Positions 63,655-64,000 of a stretch of 64,000 nt of DNA are shown here, piece by piece. Positions within the stretch are counted from its first letter, which is position 1. Every line of letters begins with the position of its first letter. The notes beneath the pieces were generated by a model. That model was not told where the DNA came from and did no database searches. It saw only the letters and a program-made list of their open reading frames with translations. A program made the position numbers and the translations under genes. Source of the stretch: Streptomyces sp. HUAS MG91 (GTDB lineage: Bacteria > Actinomycetota > Actinomycetes > Streptomycetales > Streptomycetaceae); NCBI RefSeq assembly GCF_040529335.1, contig NZ_CP159534.1, positions 4,278,001 to 4,342,000 on the forward strand. Reading direction: 5' to 3'.

Positions 63655-63966
63655 ATGGCTTCCATCCGTACCGCCCGTGCCATCGCCGCCGTCGCCGCCC
63701 TGCCGCTTGCCGCAGCCCTGTTCTCCGGGGTGGCGATCGCCGACAACGGCTCGTTCGCGGACAACGGATCGAACGCGGGGGTGGCGACGGTGAGTGGCAG
63801 TGGTGTCGGCCACGACAACAACGGCAACTCGTCCACCACGCAGCAGCAGGCAGTCGGCAGCGGTGCCTCGAACCAGAGCAACACGGCTCAGGTGAACGGC
63901 TCGGCCTGGACGGCGATCGACCAGTCCAACCACAACATCGCCGTGAACTTCACCGAGCTCTGGTGA
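63655..63966 (+). CDS. Small secreted Asn/Gln/Ser-rich protein
   Basis: A 103-residue protein with a signal peptide (RAIAAVAALPLAAALFSGVA, cleaved near IAD). The mature part is rich in Asn, Gln, Ser and Gly: SSTTQQQAVGSGASNQSNTA then DQSNHN. There are no cysteines, so it is not a chaplin, and it does not match recalled rodlins. The spacing of Gln/Asn is faintly curlin-like (amyloid repeats), which is inference. ATG 63655 has GGAGG 8 bp ahead. Confidence 0.8.
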   Translation: MASIRTARAIAAVAALPLAAALFSGVAIADNGSFADNGSNAGVATVSGSGVGHDNNGNSSTTQQQAVGSGASNQSNTAQVNGSAWTAIDQSNHNIAVNFTELW

Positions 63967-63974
63967 TCTCCCGG

Positions 63975-63991
63975 CCCCTGCACGTCAGGGG
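63975..63991 (+). terminator. Short hairpin after the secreted protein gene
   Basis: CCCCTG (63975-63980) and CAGGGG (63986-63991) pair with a 5-nt loop, 8 bp after the stop. Confidence 0.55.
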
Positions 63992-64000
63992 TATCGCTCG

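Overview
The window is a very GC-rich actinobacterial chromosome segment, almost certainly Streptomyces and close to oriC. The support is the core gene set (ssgR-ssgA sporulation pair, thiC, hisC, Rex-type cydABCD, serS, pheA, the DtpA/Sco/ECuC copper cluster), two perfect parS sites (GTTTCACGTGAAAC), several DnaA-box groups, GTG/TTG starts, and ATGA/GTGA overlaps in operons. No phage, integrase, IS element or CRISPR array was seen. It is mainly housekeeping and developmental DNA, with one accessory-looking block at 24.98-30.6 kb.

Layout. 0-4.3 kb: the end of a reductase, a Nudix hydrolase, a LysR regulator with a BldD-like box upstream, a PLP lyase overlapping a low-molecular-weight tyrosine phosphatase, and small membrane and cupin proteins. 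4.4-6.2 kb: a DUF5326-like protein, ssgR, ssgA. 6.2-9.7 kb: a YibE/F transporter-like protein divergent from thiC, whose TPP riboswitch contains a parS palindrome. 9.7-14.7 kb: a membrane protein, a metallophosphoesterase, a LacI regulator, hisC. 14.8-21 kb: Rex operator and cydA-cydB-cydCD, with a second parS at the cydCD start. 21-24.9 kb: a GAF sensor kinase, an M23 peptidase, a HAD hydrolase. 25-30.6 kb: an LLM-oxidoreductase remnant, an ABC permease/ATPase plus small secreted protein cassette, an intact LLM paralogue, a possible TetR tail and an orphan. 30.6-36 kb: kptA, a MerR regulator, and a three-gene leftward operon (PF10118-type hydrolase, alpha/beta-hydrolase-SDR fusion, M24 peptidase). 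36-40 kb: a four-gene ABC operon and a small conserved protein. 40-44.4 kb: tRNA-Ser(GCT), a HAD hydrolase, serS, a DnaA-box cluster, pheA. 44.4-50.8 kb: the copper cluster (ycnI-sco-ecuC-copCD-dtpA plus a His/Met-rich membrane protein). 51-64 kb: two RsbW-type kinases, pepP, a SpoIIE-type phosphatase lacking a metal-binding Asp, two prim-pol proteins, a SEC-C protein, a GDPD, an HtrA protease, tRNA-Ser(TGA), a STAS protein and a secreted Asn/Gln-rich protein.

How the parts fit. The cyd operon builds cytochrome bd under NADH-sensing Rex control. The copper cluster should deliver extracytoplasmic copper to cuproenzymes while the haem peroxidase DtpA is exported by Tat. SsgR activates ssgA for septation. 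Serine decoding is represented by serS and two tRNA-Ser genes. parS sites and DnaA boxes overlay chromosome segregation and replication control on ordinary genes. The most system-like unexplained items are the secreted-protein/ABC cassette, parS inside a riboswitch, the 42.9-43.3 kb DnaA-box cluster, the repeat-bearing copper upstream regions, and a structured non-coding segment near 56.7 kb.
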